DNA of 64,000 bases from a virus (IMGVR_UViG_3300033273_000374:126001-190000); one strand, 5' to 3'. Numbered from the stretch's first letter, positions 1 to 8,921 are shown. Notes: generated from the sequence alone by a model not told the origin. Numbers and translations: made by a program.

Positions 1-153
1 CGCACCTACTGGTGGCTTATAATAGGCAGTCCATTGCTCATTGTTGGTATTATTACCATTGTACTTGTGTTTGCAGGTTTTGCCACAGTTGTAGATTGGT
101 TCATTGAAGAATTAGAAATTGAGTTTGGCTATGGTGAAGATGATGATTATTAA
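1..153 (+). CDS. Partial small membrane protein (C-terminal 50 residues)
   Basis: An open frame enters from the left edge of the window and stops at TAA 151-153. The visible part has a hydrophobic segment (WWLIIGSPLLIVGIITIVLV) that should span the membrane, then an amphipathic stretch and a very acidic tail (GYGEDDDY). The start is outside the window. It is transcribed toward the minus-strand genes. I do not recognise the family; a small phage membrane protein is all that can be said. Confidence 0.5.
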   Translation, partial: RTYWWLIIGSPLLIVGIITIVLVFAGFATVVDWFIEELEIEFGYGEDDDY

Positions 154-227
154 AAATCTACATCTCTACCATTGATGCTGTATGTACTGCCGTTAAAACC
201 TGCATCCATTTTTTCAATATCAGTCAT
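150..227 (-). CDS. Possible 25-aa ORF
   Basis: A short frame begins MTDIEKMDAGFNGSTY and ends GRDVDF. It follows the zinc-ribbon gene by 28 bases. It has no clear ribosome-binding site and overlaps the end of the plus-strand gene by four bases. The same frame stays open upstream to 353, but that part lies across the zinc-ribbon gene and is probably a shadow. Weakly supported. Confidence 0.2.
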   Translation of the reverse strand: MTDIEKMDAGFNGSTYSINGRDVDF

Positions 228-255
228 ATTTTCACTGTTTTTGCGAATGTGAGGT

Positions 256-429
256 TTAGTCTTGTTGGTTAGTGCGGACACTTTTCGTTTCAAAGTCCGT
301 TTGATATTTTCCACAATGTGGACAATACATTTTTTTAGGCTTGTAATTTTCATGACTTTTAATACTCCACCATCCTAAACAACTGTCGCAACTAAAATTC
401 CAAATGTATTCTATTGCTGCACGTATCAT
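256..429 (-). CDS. Small zinc-ribbon protein (57 aa)
   Basis: Translation from the ATG at 429 gives a 57-residue protein with two cysteine knuckles, CDSC (residues 14-17) and CPHC (36-39), separated by LGWWSIKSHENYKP. This is the pattern of short zinc-ribbon proteins that I associate with T4-like marine phages. The ATG overlaps the TGA of the preceding structural gene (ATGA at 426-429), so the two are translationally coupled. The role is unknown; zinc binding is inferred from the four cysteines. Confidence 0.7.
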   Translation of the reverse strand: MIRAAIEYIWNFSCDSCLGWWSIKSHENYKPKKMYCPHCGKYQTDFETKSVRTNQQD

Positions 430-2129
430 CTAGGCACGCCTCCGGAAAATTTTGCTTGGTTTTCAACTATGTGATGGTAGTTTGAACTTTCAGTTACATA
501 TGCATGTATGTATTCACCAGTGCTGTCGCCTGTGTTCATTGCAGTATTTGCAAGTCCATACAAAAATTCTCTGTCTCTAGCATCAAGTGCCAGTGATCCT
601 TCGATGCTGTTGATAAAACCTAGTGCATAATTTTTATCATTCATTCTATCATTGAGATATAAATCAAAGTTTGATTCAATACTTTTTTCCAATGCACACT
701 TGGCTGCTACTGTTTCCCATGCCACAACAGCATCTGTTATTGTGCTGTTTATGTTTTCTTTGCTCATTAGACTGACCAACTCATCTGTAAAAGCATCTAA
801 TTGAAGTTGAACCGCTGTGTTTTTTACAGCAGGTGCAACATACACATCTTGTGCAGCATCAATCACTGCCTGTGCAGCATTGTATAGTGCTGTGAGTTCA
901 CCTGTGGTGTATAATTCATCAATTGCTGTTTTGTAAGCATCAACTGCATCTGATATACCAATACCAGCAACAGTGCCCATTAGATCATCTAGGTAGAGGC
1001 TTCTTCCTTGGTACAAGTATACATTTGCCACAGTGTCGTTGTTATTACCAAGCACTGGGTGTGTTTCATTGCCACGTGTAGGCATAGTAGGTATCAACAG
1101 TGTGTTTAGGAAGTTTCCAAACTGTAGTGGTGTTTCAAATGCACCAAGTTCTAGATCTTGCAGATCTTGTTGTAGTTCTGCTAATGTGTTTGCTACAAGC
1201 TCGCTGTTGTTAGGAAACAGTTTGTTAAAATCAGCAATTTCTGACAACTTGGTAATTTGTATATTTGTAATTTTGAGCATGTCTTTTGTGACACGCACTG
1301 CTTCTTGGTTTGTTATTTCTGCAAGTGCTGCAATCACCTGATCGTTATACTTGGGCAGATCCAGTTGATTTATAGGAACTCCAGCAAGTCCTTGATTTAT
1401 AAGTGCTACATCAAGTTGTATCAAACTTGCAAATTCTAAGTTATTGATTGCTTGACACAGTTGACCTGGGTTGCCAAAAGTTGCTGGTCTAGTCAAATCA
1501 AATGCATTGCCTAAACCTATAAAGTCATTGGCTGTGTTTGTAAAGTTGTTGTTGAAAACAATACTGTTATACCCATTAAGTGTCATATCAATGGGGTTGT
1601 TGATTGTGTTTCCTAAGTAGTAGTGTGAACTGTTGTAGGCTGTGACATCATTTTCAGCTGGATTACTGCCAAAAAATGTGTTACTGGCTTGGCTCAATAT
1701 TGGTTGCAATATACGACTGTTTTCTACAATACCTGTTGCATTTTGAATTGCCTGTGTCATAAACAATGCATTTGTTCCAAACAATCTACTGGTATGTGCT
1801 TGCACTGCGTTGTGTAAGTGTCCAGTGCCAATGCTGGTGCTTGGTCCAGGCACCACAGTTGAGAATGCACCACTACCAAATTCTCTGTTGTTGCCAAGTG
1901 TTTGTAATGTTTCTATTAATTCTCTATCTACATCAGTGAGTGCGTCATATCCGGGTGTTCCGGGATCGCCAACATTGTCTAGCAGAACGCTGTACATTTC
2001 TAACACTTTTGCGTAGTATGTGTTGCCACTCCATTTGCCACCCACAGTAGCGCCGTAGTTGGCCAAGCCTGTTCCATTCATAATGGCAGCGGTAGCGTTA
2101 ATTCCTGTAAAACTTGGTGTCCGTATCAT
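426..2129 (-). CDS. Large virion structural protein next to PAAR
   Basis: This 567-residue protein is rich in Asn, Thr, Ala and Gly with low-complexity stretches (FNNNFTNTANDF) and long helical regions such as residues 300-325 (LAELQQDLQDLELG), typical of phage tail or fibre proteins. It has no signal peptide and no recognised catalytic motif. It is coupled by ATGA to the PAAR gene upstream and to the zinc-ribbon gene downstream. Position beside the spike-tip gene suggests a baseplate, tail-tip or fibre component. That role is inference from context and composition. Confidence 0.55.
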   Translation of the reverse strand: MIRTPSFTGINATAAIMNGTGLANYGATVGGKWSGNTYYAKVLEMYSVLLDNVGDPGTPGYDALTDVDRELIETLQTLGNNREFGSGAFSTVVPGPSTSIGTGHLHNAVQAHTSRLFGTNALFMTQAIQNATGIVENSRILQPILSQASNTFFGSNPAENDVTAYNSSHYYLGNTINNPIDMTLNGYNSIVFNNNFTNTANDFIGLGNAFDLTRPATFGNPGQLCQAINNLEFASLIQLDVALINQGLAGVPINQLDLPKYNDQVIAALAEITNQEAVRVTKDMLKITNIQITKLSEIADFNKLFPNNSELVANTLAELQQDLQDLELGAFETPLQFGNFLNTLLIPTMPTRGNETHPVLGNNNDTVANVYLYQGRSLYLDDLMGTVAGIGISDAVDAYKTAIDELYTTGELTALYNAAQAVIDAAQDVYVAPAVKNTAVQLQLDAFTDELVSLMSKENINSTITDAVVAWETVAAKCALEKSIESNFDLYLNDRMNDKNYALGFINSIEGSLALDARDREFLYGLANTAMNTGDSTGEYIHAYVTESSNYHHIVENQAKFSGGVPR

Positions 2130-2407
2130 ATCACTATTGTGTTGTTACTACCAGTGGCTCTTGCATGGCCACAGGTGTCTACATCTCCTGTTTTCAATGT
2201 TGGTATTCCATTCATAAGCACGTTGGTTTTTCCTGGAAAAGCTGCTGTTGCAGCACAGTGTATTGGAGGCTTTGGACAAGGAGGATGTGGTGTTACCTTA
2301 GTGCCTTGGCGTGCCGCTGGCCTGTTGTTGACCAATATGTTACTGTGGCCAGAAATTGCTGCGCCGCCTGCGCTGTTTACGTCTCCAATTCTAACTACTT
2401 TTGCCAT
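2126..2407 (-). CDS. PAAR-domain tail spike tip protein (gp5.4-like)
   Basis: The 93-residue protein starts MAKVVRIGDVNSAGGAAISG and carries PAAR-type repeats (NNRPAARQGTKVTPH, then NGIPTLKTGDVDTCGHARATG). Conserved His and Cys residues fit the metal-binding tip of a PAAR cone. PAAR proteins cap the central spike of contractile tails (T4 gp5.4) and lead membrane penetration. Its length is normal for the family. A late-promoter-like octamer ends four bases upstream of the ATG. It overlaps the next gene by ATGA. Confidence 0.88.
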   Translation of the reverse strand: MAKVVRIGDVNSAGGAAISGHSNILVNNRPAARQGTKVTPHPPCPKPPIHCAATAAFPGKTNVLMNGIPTLKTGDVDTCGHARATGSNNTIVI

Positions 2408-2411
2408 ACTG

Positions 2412-2419
2412 TATTTATT
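2412..2419 (-). promoter_or_regulatory. T4 late-promoter-like octamer before PAAR gene
   Basis: AATAAATA on the minus strand (seven of eight bases of the T4 late consensus TATAAATA) ends four bases before the PAAR ATG. There is no room for a normal leader with a ribosome-binding site. Confidence 0.35.
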
Positions 2420-2436
2420 GCTACCATTATATACTA

Positions 2437-2712
2437 TTATAACTTCATGTTTGTGTCAAAGCCAAATTCACCAATGCGTGTACGAATATCGTCTTGTGTA
2501 AGTTGTGCAAGTCCACTTGCGCCACCTTCTACTAACAGTTTACCATTGTGATAAATCTGTGGCATGGTACGATGTCCTTGTTCAATTAACCAGGCCCGTG
2601 ATTCTGCATCTGTTTCAATGTTGATCTCTTCATATTCAAAACCCATTGTGTCAAGTTGCTTTTTTGCTTGCACACAATATGGGCAAAAGTCTTTTGTGTA
2701 TACTGTTATCAA
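2437..2712 (-). CDS. Glutaredoxin
   Basis: The 91-residue protein has the glutaredoxin fold signature: MITVYTKDFCPYCVQAKK with the CPYC redox site at residues 10-13, the cis-proline loop TMPQIY near residue 50, and a GGASGL glutathione/terminal motif near 63. Phage glutaredoxins (T4 NrdC type) reduce ribonucleotide reductase, and nrdB/nrdA lie about 2.3 kb upstream in the same direction. Its start overlaps the stop of the amidinotransferase gene (ATGA). Confidence 0.9.
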   Translation of the reverse strand: MITVYTKDFCPYCVQAKKQLDTMGFEYEEINIETDAESRAWLIEQGHRTMPQIYHNGKLLVEGGASGLAQLTQDDIRTRIGEFGFDTNMKL

Positions 2713-3845
2713 TTGAAATAATCCTTTTGTGTACCTTCTCTATATAGGTCAAGTGTAATACAATGCAGTCCGCCGTCCCAGAAATATCTGTGCCTCCAGG
2801 GTACGTAAACAGGTTCTACTTTGTGCTTCTTTAAAAATGCGTTAACTTTTTCGTTGTTAGGATTGGCAACACAGCAATGATGTTCATCTAGCATTAAAAC
2901 ATTAACGTCAAATACTGTTTCTTCTACATATCCAACCCAATCAGATAGCCATGTTTCAACAAAGTGTGTAAACTCATCATTATCCTCTTCGCCGGCAAGC
3001 CACCATTTTCCTTTATTTTTATACTTTAATTTTGAAAATTTGTCAATCTTATGCCAACTTTGGTCTGGAAGATAACAAACATCCCAACCTGGAAATGTTT
3101 CTTTGTAATTTTGCACATCAAATAAACTTAGTATTGCACCAGGCTTTATAGGATGGAAATTGCCATCAACATGCCCCTCAAAATCATGCCAGTAAATATT
3201 AAAATTACGAAAGTATGTAGATTGCTCTATTAAATCCATTTCAATTTGGTTAACGTTTTCTGTACTTTGAACTAGTCTATTACCTACCATAAACGAACAA
3301 GAACTACTGCAAAGTCGAAAAAGTTTATAGTCCAATGCCTGTATTTCGTCCCATACATGAGGTAAAAAATAATCTTCATTATAAAAGTTTTCAACAAAAT
3401 TTTTGTAAGACGGCCAATCACCAGATCTAAAGTCAGCTATTTCATTGTACTTAAATTCAGGCCATGGCAGATTTGTCAAATCTACTGTATCTTCTTGTGC
3501 ATAATCCAACAGTGATTTGGCAATAGCAGGATGGTCGTTGTCTGTAATTAAACATTTATCGTCTAGCACAAGTTGATAATCTCTAGGCTGAAGTGGTCCT
3601 CTTGGATACCGGTGAGGATTATCAATAAATCGTTCATGAGGATCCATTTCTGGTTGTATCACTTCTACTCCAAAGTCTTGTAGTATTTTTTTATATCCTG
3701 CAAGATCTTCAAGTGTTTCTTCACAAATACGCTTTAATGGATCGCCTGCTTTATCTGGAATGCCGTTGAAAAATTCTGGAGCATAGTTGTTGCCAAGCAT
3801 GCATACCTTAAGAGGATCCCATTTGTTCCATATGTTATACTTCAT
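2709..3845 (-). CDS. Amidinotransferase-family enzyme (glycine/inosamine amidinotransferase-like)
   Basis: The 378-residue protein begins IWNKWDPLKVCMLG, like the N-terminal strand of arginine:glycine amidinotransferases. The family triad can be placed: EGHVDGNFHP at 223-231 (His-Asp) and GGLHCIT at 358-364 with the likely catalytic Cys at 362. The family moves an amidino group from arginine to an amine acceptor. The acceptor here cannot be read from sequence. The gene lies between glutaredoxin and a small alpha/beta protein and overlaps both. It is full length, so probably active. It may alter host metabolism or modify a small molecule; the role is inference. Confidence 0.75.
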   Translation of the reverse strand: MKYNIWNKWDPLKVCMLGNNYAPEFFNGIPDKAGDPLKRICEETLEDLAGYKKILQDFGVEVIQPEMDPHERFIDNPHRYPRGPLQPRDYQLVLDDKCLITDNDHPAIAKSLLDYAQEDTVDLTNLPWPEFKYNEIADFRSGDWPSYKNFVENFYNEDYFLPHVWDEIQALDYKLFRLCSSSCSFMVGNRLVQSTENVNQIEMDLIEQSTYFRNFNIYWHDFEGHVDGNFHPIKPGAILSLFDVQNYKETFPGWDVCYLPDQSWHKIDKFSKLKYKNKGKWWLAGEEDNDEFTHFVETWLSDWVGYVEETVFDVNVLMLDEHHCCVANPNNEKVNAFLKKHKVEPVYVPWRHRYFWDGGLHCITLDLYREGTQKDYFN

Positions 3846-4155
3846 CTGGGAAGTCCCTGTACAAAAAATGATCTAGACTGTCGGCATCAATATACTGTGT
3901 AAAGTGTATATGACTGTCAACTGTGTTCTTATTGTGTAACACTCGTTCCATAGCATCATCTAGGTCTTGCATGGTACGAAATTCCATGTCTATACGCCAT
4001 TCACCAATGTCTTTGCTGCGAAAGCCCAGTTTCATTCGTGTAATACGATATGCAACAAGTGTGTCCAGTGTACCAAAGAACTCTTTGATGCTAGTCAAAA
4101 AGTCATCTACATTTGCACCTTCTGCAAGGTCTGCGTATATTGTGTAGACATTCAT
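3835..4155 (-). CDS. Small ferredoxin-like-fold protein (DUF6614-like)
   Basis: This 106-residue protein has a beta-alpha-beta layout (MNVYTIYADLAEGANVDDF, then RITRMKLGFRSKDIGEWRID). The spacing RITRMKLGF...IGEWRIDMEF resembles the bacterial DUF6614 group of dimeric ferredoxin-like proteins. No catalytic residues are evident. It overlaps the amidinotransferase gene by 11 bases and the upstream gene by ATGA, suggesting co-expression. The family call is tentative and from memory. Confidence 0.5.
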   Translation of the reverse strand: MNVYTIYADLAEGANVDDFLTSIKEFFGTLDTLVAYRITRMKLGFRSKDIGEWRIDMEFRTMQDLDDAMERVLHNKNTVDSHIHFTQYIDADSLDHFLYRDFPDEV

Positions 4156-4583
4156 TTCATAGGACCTATAATTTCATATCCATCTATTTCGTGTTTGTAT
4201 TTGTGATCTTGTCCAAGTAGATACCATTTGTAACCACGTGCTTTGTATATAGCACATTCTGTTTGTAGGCTGCGAATTCCTAGTCGTGCTCTAGGGCGTT
4301 TGTAGTTCCAAGCAAACTGACATGCCTCTATGACACTGTTGTTGATGATGTAAATCATACTCCATGCAGCAAGTTGTCCTTTGTCCCAATATCCAATTAT
4401 TTCGTTACTGGGATCTTTTTCAAACTGCTCTCTATAAAATGGCCAAGCACTTTCAAACTTATGGTGCAAACAGTACTGTCTATAAATTTCCAACAACTCA
4501 TCTGCAGGCGGGTTATCAAATATCACATGTTCAGTGTCTGGTGTATAATTTGTTTTATGAAGATCTACTCTGCCATACTTCAT
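4152..4583 (-). CDS. GNAT-fold acyl or aminoacyl transferase-like protein
   Basis: From the ATG at 4583 the product is 143 residues. The core EIIGYWDKGQLAAWSMIYII, then CQFAWNYKRP and YKARGYKWYLLG, resembles the GNAT half of aminoacyl-tRNA-protein transferases (Ate1/Bpt) and FemX-like enzymes. The frame is open further upstream, to 4682, but that would overlap the neighbour by over 120 bases, so I prefer the internal start, which overlaps it by 29. No clear Shine-Dalgarno is seen. The substrate is unknown. Confidence 0.5.
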   Translation of the reverse strand: MKYGRVDLHKTNYTPDTEHVIFDNPPADELLEIYRQYCLHHKFESAWPFYREQFEKDPSNEIIGYWDKGQLAAWSMIYIINNSVIEACQFAWNYKRPRARLGIRSLQTECAIYKARGYKWYLLGQDHKYKHEIDGYEIIGPMK

Positions 4584-5046
4584 CTTTGTATTCTTGTGTA
4601 AAATTTTTGTAGTAATCTGTACCAGCAAGTTCCTCTCGTGCTCGTTCCAGTTCACTTCTACGCTGTACAAACAGTATAGCATATGTTCCTTGATTTAGCA
4701 AGACTCCGCCTACTTCTTCAGGTTCATCCGGATGGTCATCTAGTATGATATAATGTTCTGTGCTGACTGCTAGTTTACTCAAATAATCAGCACTTATAAG
4801 TTTTGGATCCATACAGAAGAGAACCACATCTTTGTCTGGAGGAAAATAACTCAGAGTCCAACGTAGTGCATCTTCTATATTCCATGGAAGTATCTTATGT
4901 ACTATAACCTTATTGTCCAACCACGCTCGTTTTGCAAATGGACATGGAGGAAACTTTGCAAATACATCGTTGGGTTTACTTAGAAATTTTAGTATCCAAT
5001 CCTCTATACTAGAGTGAAAATCCTTTGAAACTGTCTTCTGAGACAT
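4555..5046 (-). CDS. Conserved hypothetical protein downstream of nrdB
   Basis: Starting at MSQKTVSKDF (ATG at 5046) the product is 163 residues and overlaps the end of nrdB by 38 bases. It has the segment FAKFPPCPFAKRAW, a CPFA motif I associate with a gene that often follows nrdB in T4-like marine phages. Alternating strands and helices (VVLFCMDPKLISADYL, HYIILDDHPDEP) suggest an alpha/beta fold. The lone CPxxK-like site could be redox active, but there is no second cysteine. Function unknown. Confidence 0.6.
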   Translation of the reverse strand: MSQKTVSKDFHSSIEDWILKFLSKPNDVFAKFPPCPFAKRAWLDNKVIVHKILPWNIEDALRWTLSYFPPDKDVVLFCMDPKLISADYLSKLAVSTEHYIILDDHPDEPEEVGGVLLNQGTYAILFVQRRSELERAREELAGTDYYKNFTQEYKDEVWQSRSS

Positions 5047-6181
5047 CTTGTTTTGTACCACCTATGATATAACTTGAAATTTCTGTTTCTTGAGGAGCAA
5101 CTTGTACATCACCACCTGATATCCATTTTTGTGTCCACGGTAATGGATTTGCTTGTGGCACTTTGTATGCACTAGGAACACCAGCAGCAATCATGCGCTT
5201 GTTTGCAATCCATTCAATATAGTCATGCAACAGTTGTGCATTGAGTCCAATCATGCTGCCACTTGCAAACAAATAGTCTGCCCATGCCTTTTCTTGATTG
5301 ACTGCATCCACAAACATTTGAACACACTCTTCTTCTGTTTCTTCTTTGATTTGTAAAAAGTCTGGATCATCTTGTGGCAGTATTTTCAGCAATTGTTGTG
5401 TGCTGGCCAAATGCACATTTTCATCACGTGCAATAAATTTGATGATCTTGGCATTGCCTTCCATTCTTTTTAGTTCTGCAAATGCCCAACTGCATGCAAA
5501 GCTCACATAAAAACGCACACCTTCAAGGATGTTCACACTTACCAGTGTCTTCCACAACAGTTTCTTTAGTTCGTATTTGTCAACTTTGATGGTGCGAGCA
5601 ACACTGCTGAAGTTGCCATTTACTTTTTTAGTGTCATGTTCTGCACCGCTTACAACCATGTGCTCACCTTCGCCCATGAGTTCATACCAACGGCTTAGTT
5701 CTATCAGCTGGTCGTAGCAGTCTGTGATGCTGTTGGCACAATCAATGATTTCTTTTATTTCTAACATCTCATCAAAGATTTTGCTAGGGTCGCTGTAGAT
5801 GTTGCGTATGATGTGTGTATACGAACGTGAATGAATTGTTTCACTGAATGTCCAAGTGATGATCCAGTTTTCAAGTTCTGGCAAACTCACAATAGGACCA
5901 AATGCTTCTACAGGTGCACGACCTTGCACACTGTCTAATAGTATCTGTCGTTTTAGGTTACTGGTAAAGATATGCTTTTCGTGATCGGTTAATGCTTTGA
6001 AGTCAGCAGCATCACGTAGGACATCTACTTCTTCTGCACGCCAAAAGAAACCCAATTGCTTGTCAGTAAGTTTGTCAAATTGACGATACTTTAGTGTGTC
6101 ATATCTTTGGATAGCAATCTCGCCATCCAAGAATGCACGTTTGTTCAAATGGTCTTTTGCGTCAACATTAAAAACTGACAT
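5009..6181 (-). CDS. nrdB: Ribonucleotide reductase class Ia beta subunit
   Basis: The 390-residue protein has the di-iron and radical residues of aerobic class Ia NrdB. ETIHSRSY gives the Glu, the His and the tyrosyl radical Tyr in the E. coli E115/H118/Y122 spacing, and ARDENVHL gives a later ExxH pair. It makes the radical used by NrdA to turn ribonucleotides into deoxyribonucleotides. Length is normal. It starts 13 bases after the nrdA stop, so the two form an operon. The start MSVFNVDAKDH has AGGAGAATTAG just upstream. Confidence 0.95.
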   Translation of the reverse strand: MSVFNVDAKDHLNKRAFLDGEIAIQRYDTLKYRQFDKLTDKQLGFFWRAEEVDVLRDAADFKALTDHEKHIFTSNLKRQILLDSVQGRAPVEAFGPIVSLPELENWIITWTFSETIHSRSYTHIIRNIYSDPSKIFDEMLEIKEIIDCANSITDCYDQLIELSRWYELMGEGEHMVVSGAEHDTKKVNGNFSSVARTIKVDKYELKKLLWKTLVSVNILEGVRFYVSFACSWAFAELKRMEGNAKIIKFIARDENVHLASTQQLLKILPQDDPDFLQIKEETEEECVQMFVDAVNQEKAWADYLFASGSMIGLNAQLLHDYIEWIANKRMIAAGVPSAYKVPQANPLPWTQKWISGGDVQVAPQETEISSYIIGGTKQDVSEDSFKGFSL

Positions 6182-6193
6182 CTAATTCTCCTA

Positions 6194-8494
6194 CTATATT
6201 GTACAACTGTCACAGTCTTCTTCAAACTGCTCTTCGCTTGGTGCCAATAGTACAATCTGTTCACGCTCGTTGATGTCATCACCAGATCCATCATGCGTGT
6301 TAAAATAATACAACTGCTTGTGACCATATTTATAAGCAAGCAATAGGTGTTGTAACATAGCACTCATTGGGATCTTTTCATCTTCATAATGCACAGGATT
6401 GTAACTGGTGTTTACACTAATACCTTGGTCAATGTACTTTTGTAACACAGCCATGATCTTTAGATATCCTTCGGGTGATTTTTGATCCCATAACAAATCA
6501 TATTTGTTTTTTAGTCTTGGAAACCCTGGTACAACCTGCTTTAGTACACCATCTTTTGATTGCTTTACACTTACAAAACTGCGAGGTGGTTCAATGCCAT
6601 TGGTGCTGTTTGAGATCTGCGCACTTGTTTCTGCAGGCATCAGTGCCATCAGTGTGCTGTTACGAATGCCGTTTGTCTTGAGTTGTTCACGCAACCCTGC
6701 CCAATCCATGCGTTCAACATGCGGCACTAGTTCATCCACATCACGTTTGTAAGTTTGGTTAGGTGTAATACCTGCACCATACTTTGTTTCATGCACCAAT
6801 GGAATAGCACCTTGTTCTTGTGCTAGATCTGCACTGGCTTTTATCAAATAGTAACTCCATGCTTCTGCATATTTGTCAATGAGTTCCAAATTTGGATCGC
6901 CGTATGTGGTGTCATTCTTTGCTAAAAAGTATGCAAAATTTACAATACCAATGCCCAAAGGACGACGATTCATTGTGCTACGTTGTGCTGCTTTTACAGG
7001 ATAGTCCTGATATGTGAGCAATGCATCCAATCCACGCACTGCAAGTTCACAGGGCTTGGCAAAATCTTGTGGGTCTTTTATAAGTCCCCAATTGATTGCG
7101 CTGAGTGTACACAGTGCAATTTCGCCTTCTTCGTCGTTGAAGTCGTTGAGTGGCTTTGTGGGCAAGTTAATCTCGCAACACAAATTGCTTTGACGCACAG
7201 GTGCAAGTTCAGGTAAAAACGCACCATGATCATTTGCATGATCCACATTCATTAGATAGATGCGACCTGTGTTTTTGCGTTCTTCCATGAATGCACTGAA
7301 CAGCACTGCAGCCTTTACGGTCTTTTTACGGATGCTGGTTTTGCGTTCTGCTGCTTCATATAGTTCTTTGAACCGTTTTTGATCTGCAAAGAAAGCATCA
7401 TACAATCCAGGCACATCACTTGGTGAAAACAGTGTGATATCTCCGCCAGCAATTAGTCTTTCATAGAACAATTTTGAGAACTGAACTCCGTAATCCATGT
7501 GGCGTACTCTGTTGTCTTCCGTTCCTTTATTGTTTTTAAGCACAAGCAGATCTTCAACTTCGTAGTGCCAAATTGGATAGTACAGTGTGGCTGCGCCGTT
7601 TCGCACACCGCCTTGACTACATGATCTTGTAGCGGATTGAAACATCTTATAGAAGGGGATAACGCCTGTATGGTATGCATCTCCTGCTCGTATTGGCGAG
7701 CCCAACGCTCGTATTCTGCCTGCTCCGATGCCAATGCCGGCTTTTTGACTAACATATTTAACGATACTACTAGTAGTAGCATTAATACTATCCAAACTAT
7801 CATCTGTCTCAATAAGGACACACGAGGAGAACTGCTTTTGTGGAGTTCGTACACCAGCCATAACAGGAGTAGGAAGGCTGATATAGAATGTAGATATTGC
7901 GTCATAATAATCCTTCACCCAACGAAGTCGTGTTTCTTTTGGGTACTGCATAAACAGTGTTGCCGCAATGCACATGTATGCCATTTGCGGTGTTTCAAAG
8001 ATCTCACCCGTTACACGGTTCTTTACTAGATACTTTCCACGCCACTGTTCCATACCTGCATAGGTAAGGTCTTCGTCTCTATCATGCTTGATGTAACTGT
8101 TGAGCGTATTCCATTCTTCTTCGGTATACTCAGTTACTAACTCTTTTGTATAAAATCCTCTTTTGACATTTTTCTGCACTAGTGCATAAATGTGCCATGG
8201 TTCAAATTGACCATACACCATTTTGCGCAAATGGTAATTGATTAGTCTTCCAGCTACCCACTGATATCCTGGTGTTTCTTCACTGATTAGATCGGCTGCA
8301 CTTTTTATAAGTGTTTCTTGAATGTCTACTGTTGAGATACCATTGTAAAATTGCAATGAACTGCGAATCTCAACTTCACTAGCACTTACACCTGTAATCC
8401 CTTCGCAGGCGTAAAAAACTACTTTGTGTAATTTTTCTAGATCAATTGATTCTTTGTTGCCATTGCGTTTTGTAACTGTTAGTGCTTGGTTCAT
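6194..8494 (-). CDS. nrdA: Ribonucleotide reductase class Ia alpha subunit
   Basis: The 766-residue protein has an N-terminal ATP-cone (VTKRNGNKESIDLEKLHKVV), the SSC cysteine (FSSCVLIETDDSLDSI), the catalytic N-L-C-x-E motif (NLCCEINLPT) and the C-terminal thiol shuttle CDSCTI. All catalytic positions look intact. It forms the active enzyme with NrdB. GAGGAATAACA precedes the ATG. The upstream small gene overlaps its first 53 bases. The retained ATP-cone suggests allosteric activity control, which some phage enzymes have lost. Confidence 0.95.
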   Translation of the reverse strand: MNQALTVTKRNGNKESIDLEKLHKVVFYACEGITGVSASEVEIRSSLQFYNGISTVDIQETLIKSAADLISEETPGYQWVAGRLINYHLRKMVYGQFEPWHIYALVQKNVKRGFYTKELVTEYTEEEWNTLNSYIKHDRDEDLTYAGMEQWRGKYLVKNRVTGEIFETPQMAYMCIAATLFMQYPKETRLRWVKDYYDAISTFYISLPTPVMAGVRTPQKQFSSCVLIETDDSLDSINATTSSIVKYVSQKAGIGIGAGRIRALGSPIRAGDAYHTGVIPFYKMFQSATRSCSQGGVRNGAATLYYPIWHYEVEDLLVLKNNKGTEDNRVRHMDYGVQFSKLFYERLIAGGDITLFSPSDVPGLYDAFFADQKRFKELYEAAERKTSIRKKTVKAAVLFSAFMEERKNTGRIYLMNVDHANDHGAFLPELAPVRQSNLCCEINLPTKPLNDFNDEEGEIALCTLSAINWGLIKDPQDFAKPCELAVRGLDALLTYQDYPVKAAQRSTMNRRPLGIGIVNFAYFLAKNDTTYGDPNLELIDKYAEAWSYYLIKASADLAQEQGAIPLVHETKYGAGITPNQTYKRDVDELVPHVERMDWAGLREQLKTNGIRNSTLMALMPAETSAQISNSTNGIEPPRSFVSVKQSKDGVLKQVVPGFPRLKNKYDLLWDQKSPEGYLKIMAVLQKYIDQGISVNTSYNPVHYEDEKIPMSAMLQHLLLAYKYGHKQLYYFNTHDGSGDDINEREQIVLLAPSEEQFEEDCDSCTI

Positions 8495-8921
8495 TGTTAT
8501 TCCTCTTGATTAATTCTTGTGCTGCAAAACGTCTGGTCGCTTTTGTTTGTGTAAGAGTATTTACATGAACCTCTAAATCCCAATTAAGTGTATATTTTCC
8601 ATCATTGACTAGGACTAAATTGTAATCGTTACTCTTGTGTGTTCCACACACAAACTCTAATTCGCAACTGTGGTTTGTGTAGTATATAGTATACAACATT
8701 CCCAAGCCTCTGCCAATATCATCATACACATTGTCAATGATAAGTTGCCATGGGCCTGGCCATTGCTCCGATAGGGTTTGGCAATAGTATTGATTGCTTA
8801 TTGGAGCAGTATTCCAAAGTTTATTTGTTTCATAGACACATTCTTCTAGTGATAGTGTGTCTAAATGTTTGCGAAACTTTTGCCATGCAAGCAAACGTTC
8901 CTGCGTTGGTAGATTAAACAT
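8442..8921 (-). CDS. Conserved hypothetical protein upstream of nrdA
   Basis: This 159-residue protein starts MFNLPTQERLLAWQKFR and contains QWPGPWQLIIDNVYDDIGRGLGMLYTIYY. I associate this pattern with a small conserved protein of T4-like marine phages. It has no recognised catalytic motif. It ends 53 bases inside nrdA, an unusually long same-strand overlap, and starts just after the tailspike stop. Function unknown. Confidence 0.6.
   Translation of the reverse strand: MFNLPTQERLLAWQKFRKHLDTLSLEECVYETNKLWNTAPISNQYYCQTLSEQWPGPWQLIIDNVYDDIGRGLGMLYTIYYTNHSCELEFVCGTHKSNDYNLVLVNDGKYTLNWDLEVHVNTLTQTKATRRFAAQELIKRNNNEPSTNSYKTQWQQRIN

Noticed and set aside
150-353. 67-codon minus-strand ORF
   Set aside because: Most of it lies over the zinc-ribbon gene in another frame; only the last 25 codons are kept as a weak possibility.
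1033-2551. Long plus-strand ORFs over the structural and PAAR genes
   Set aside because: Cys/Ser-rich shadow translations opposite well supported genes, with no ribosome-binding sites.
7453-7905. 150-codon minus ORF inside nrdA
   Set aside because: It overlaps the catalytic part of nrdA in another frame; nrdA motifs on both sides are intact.
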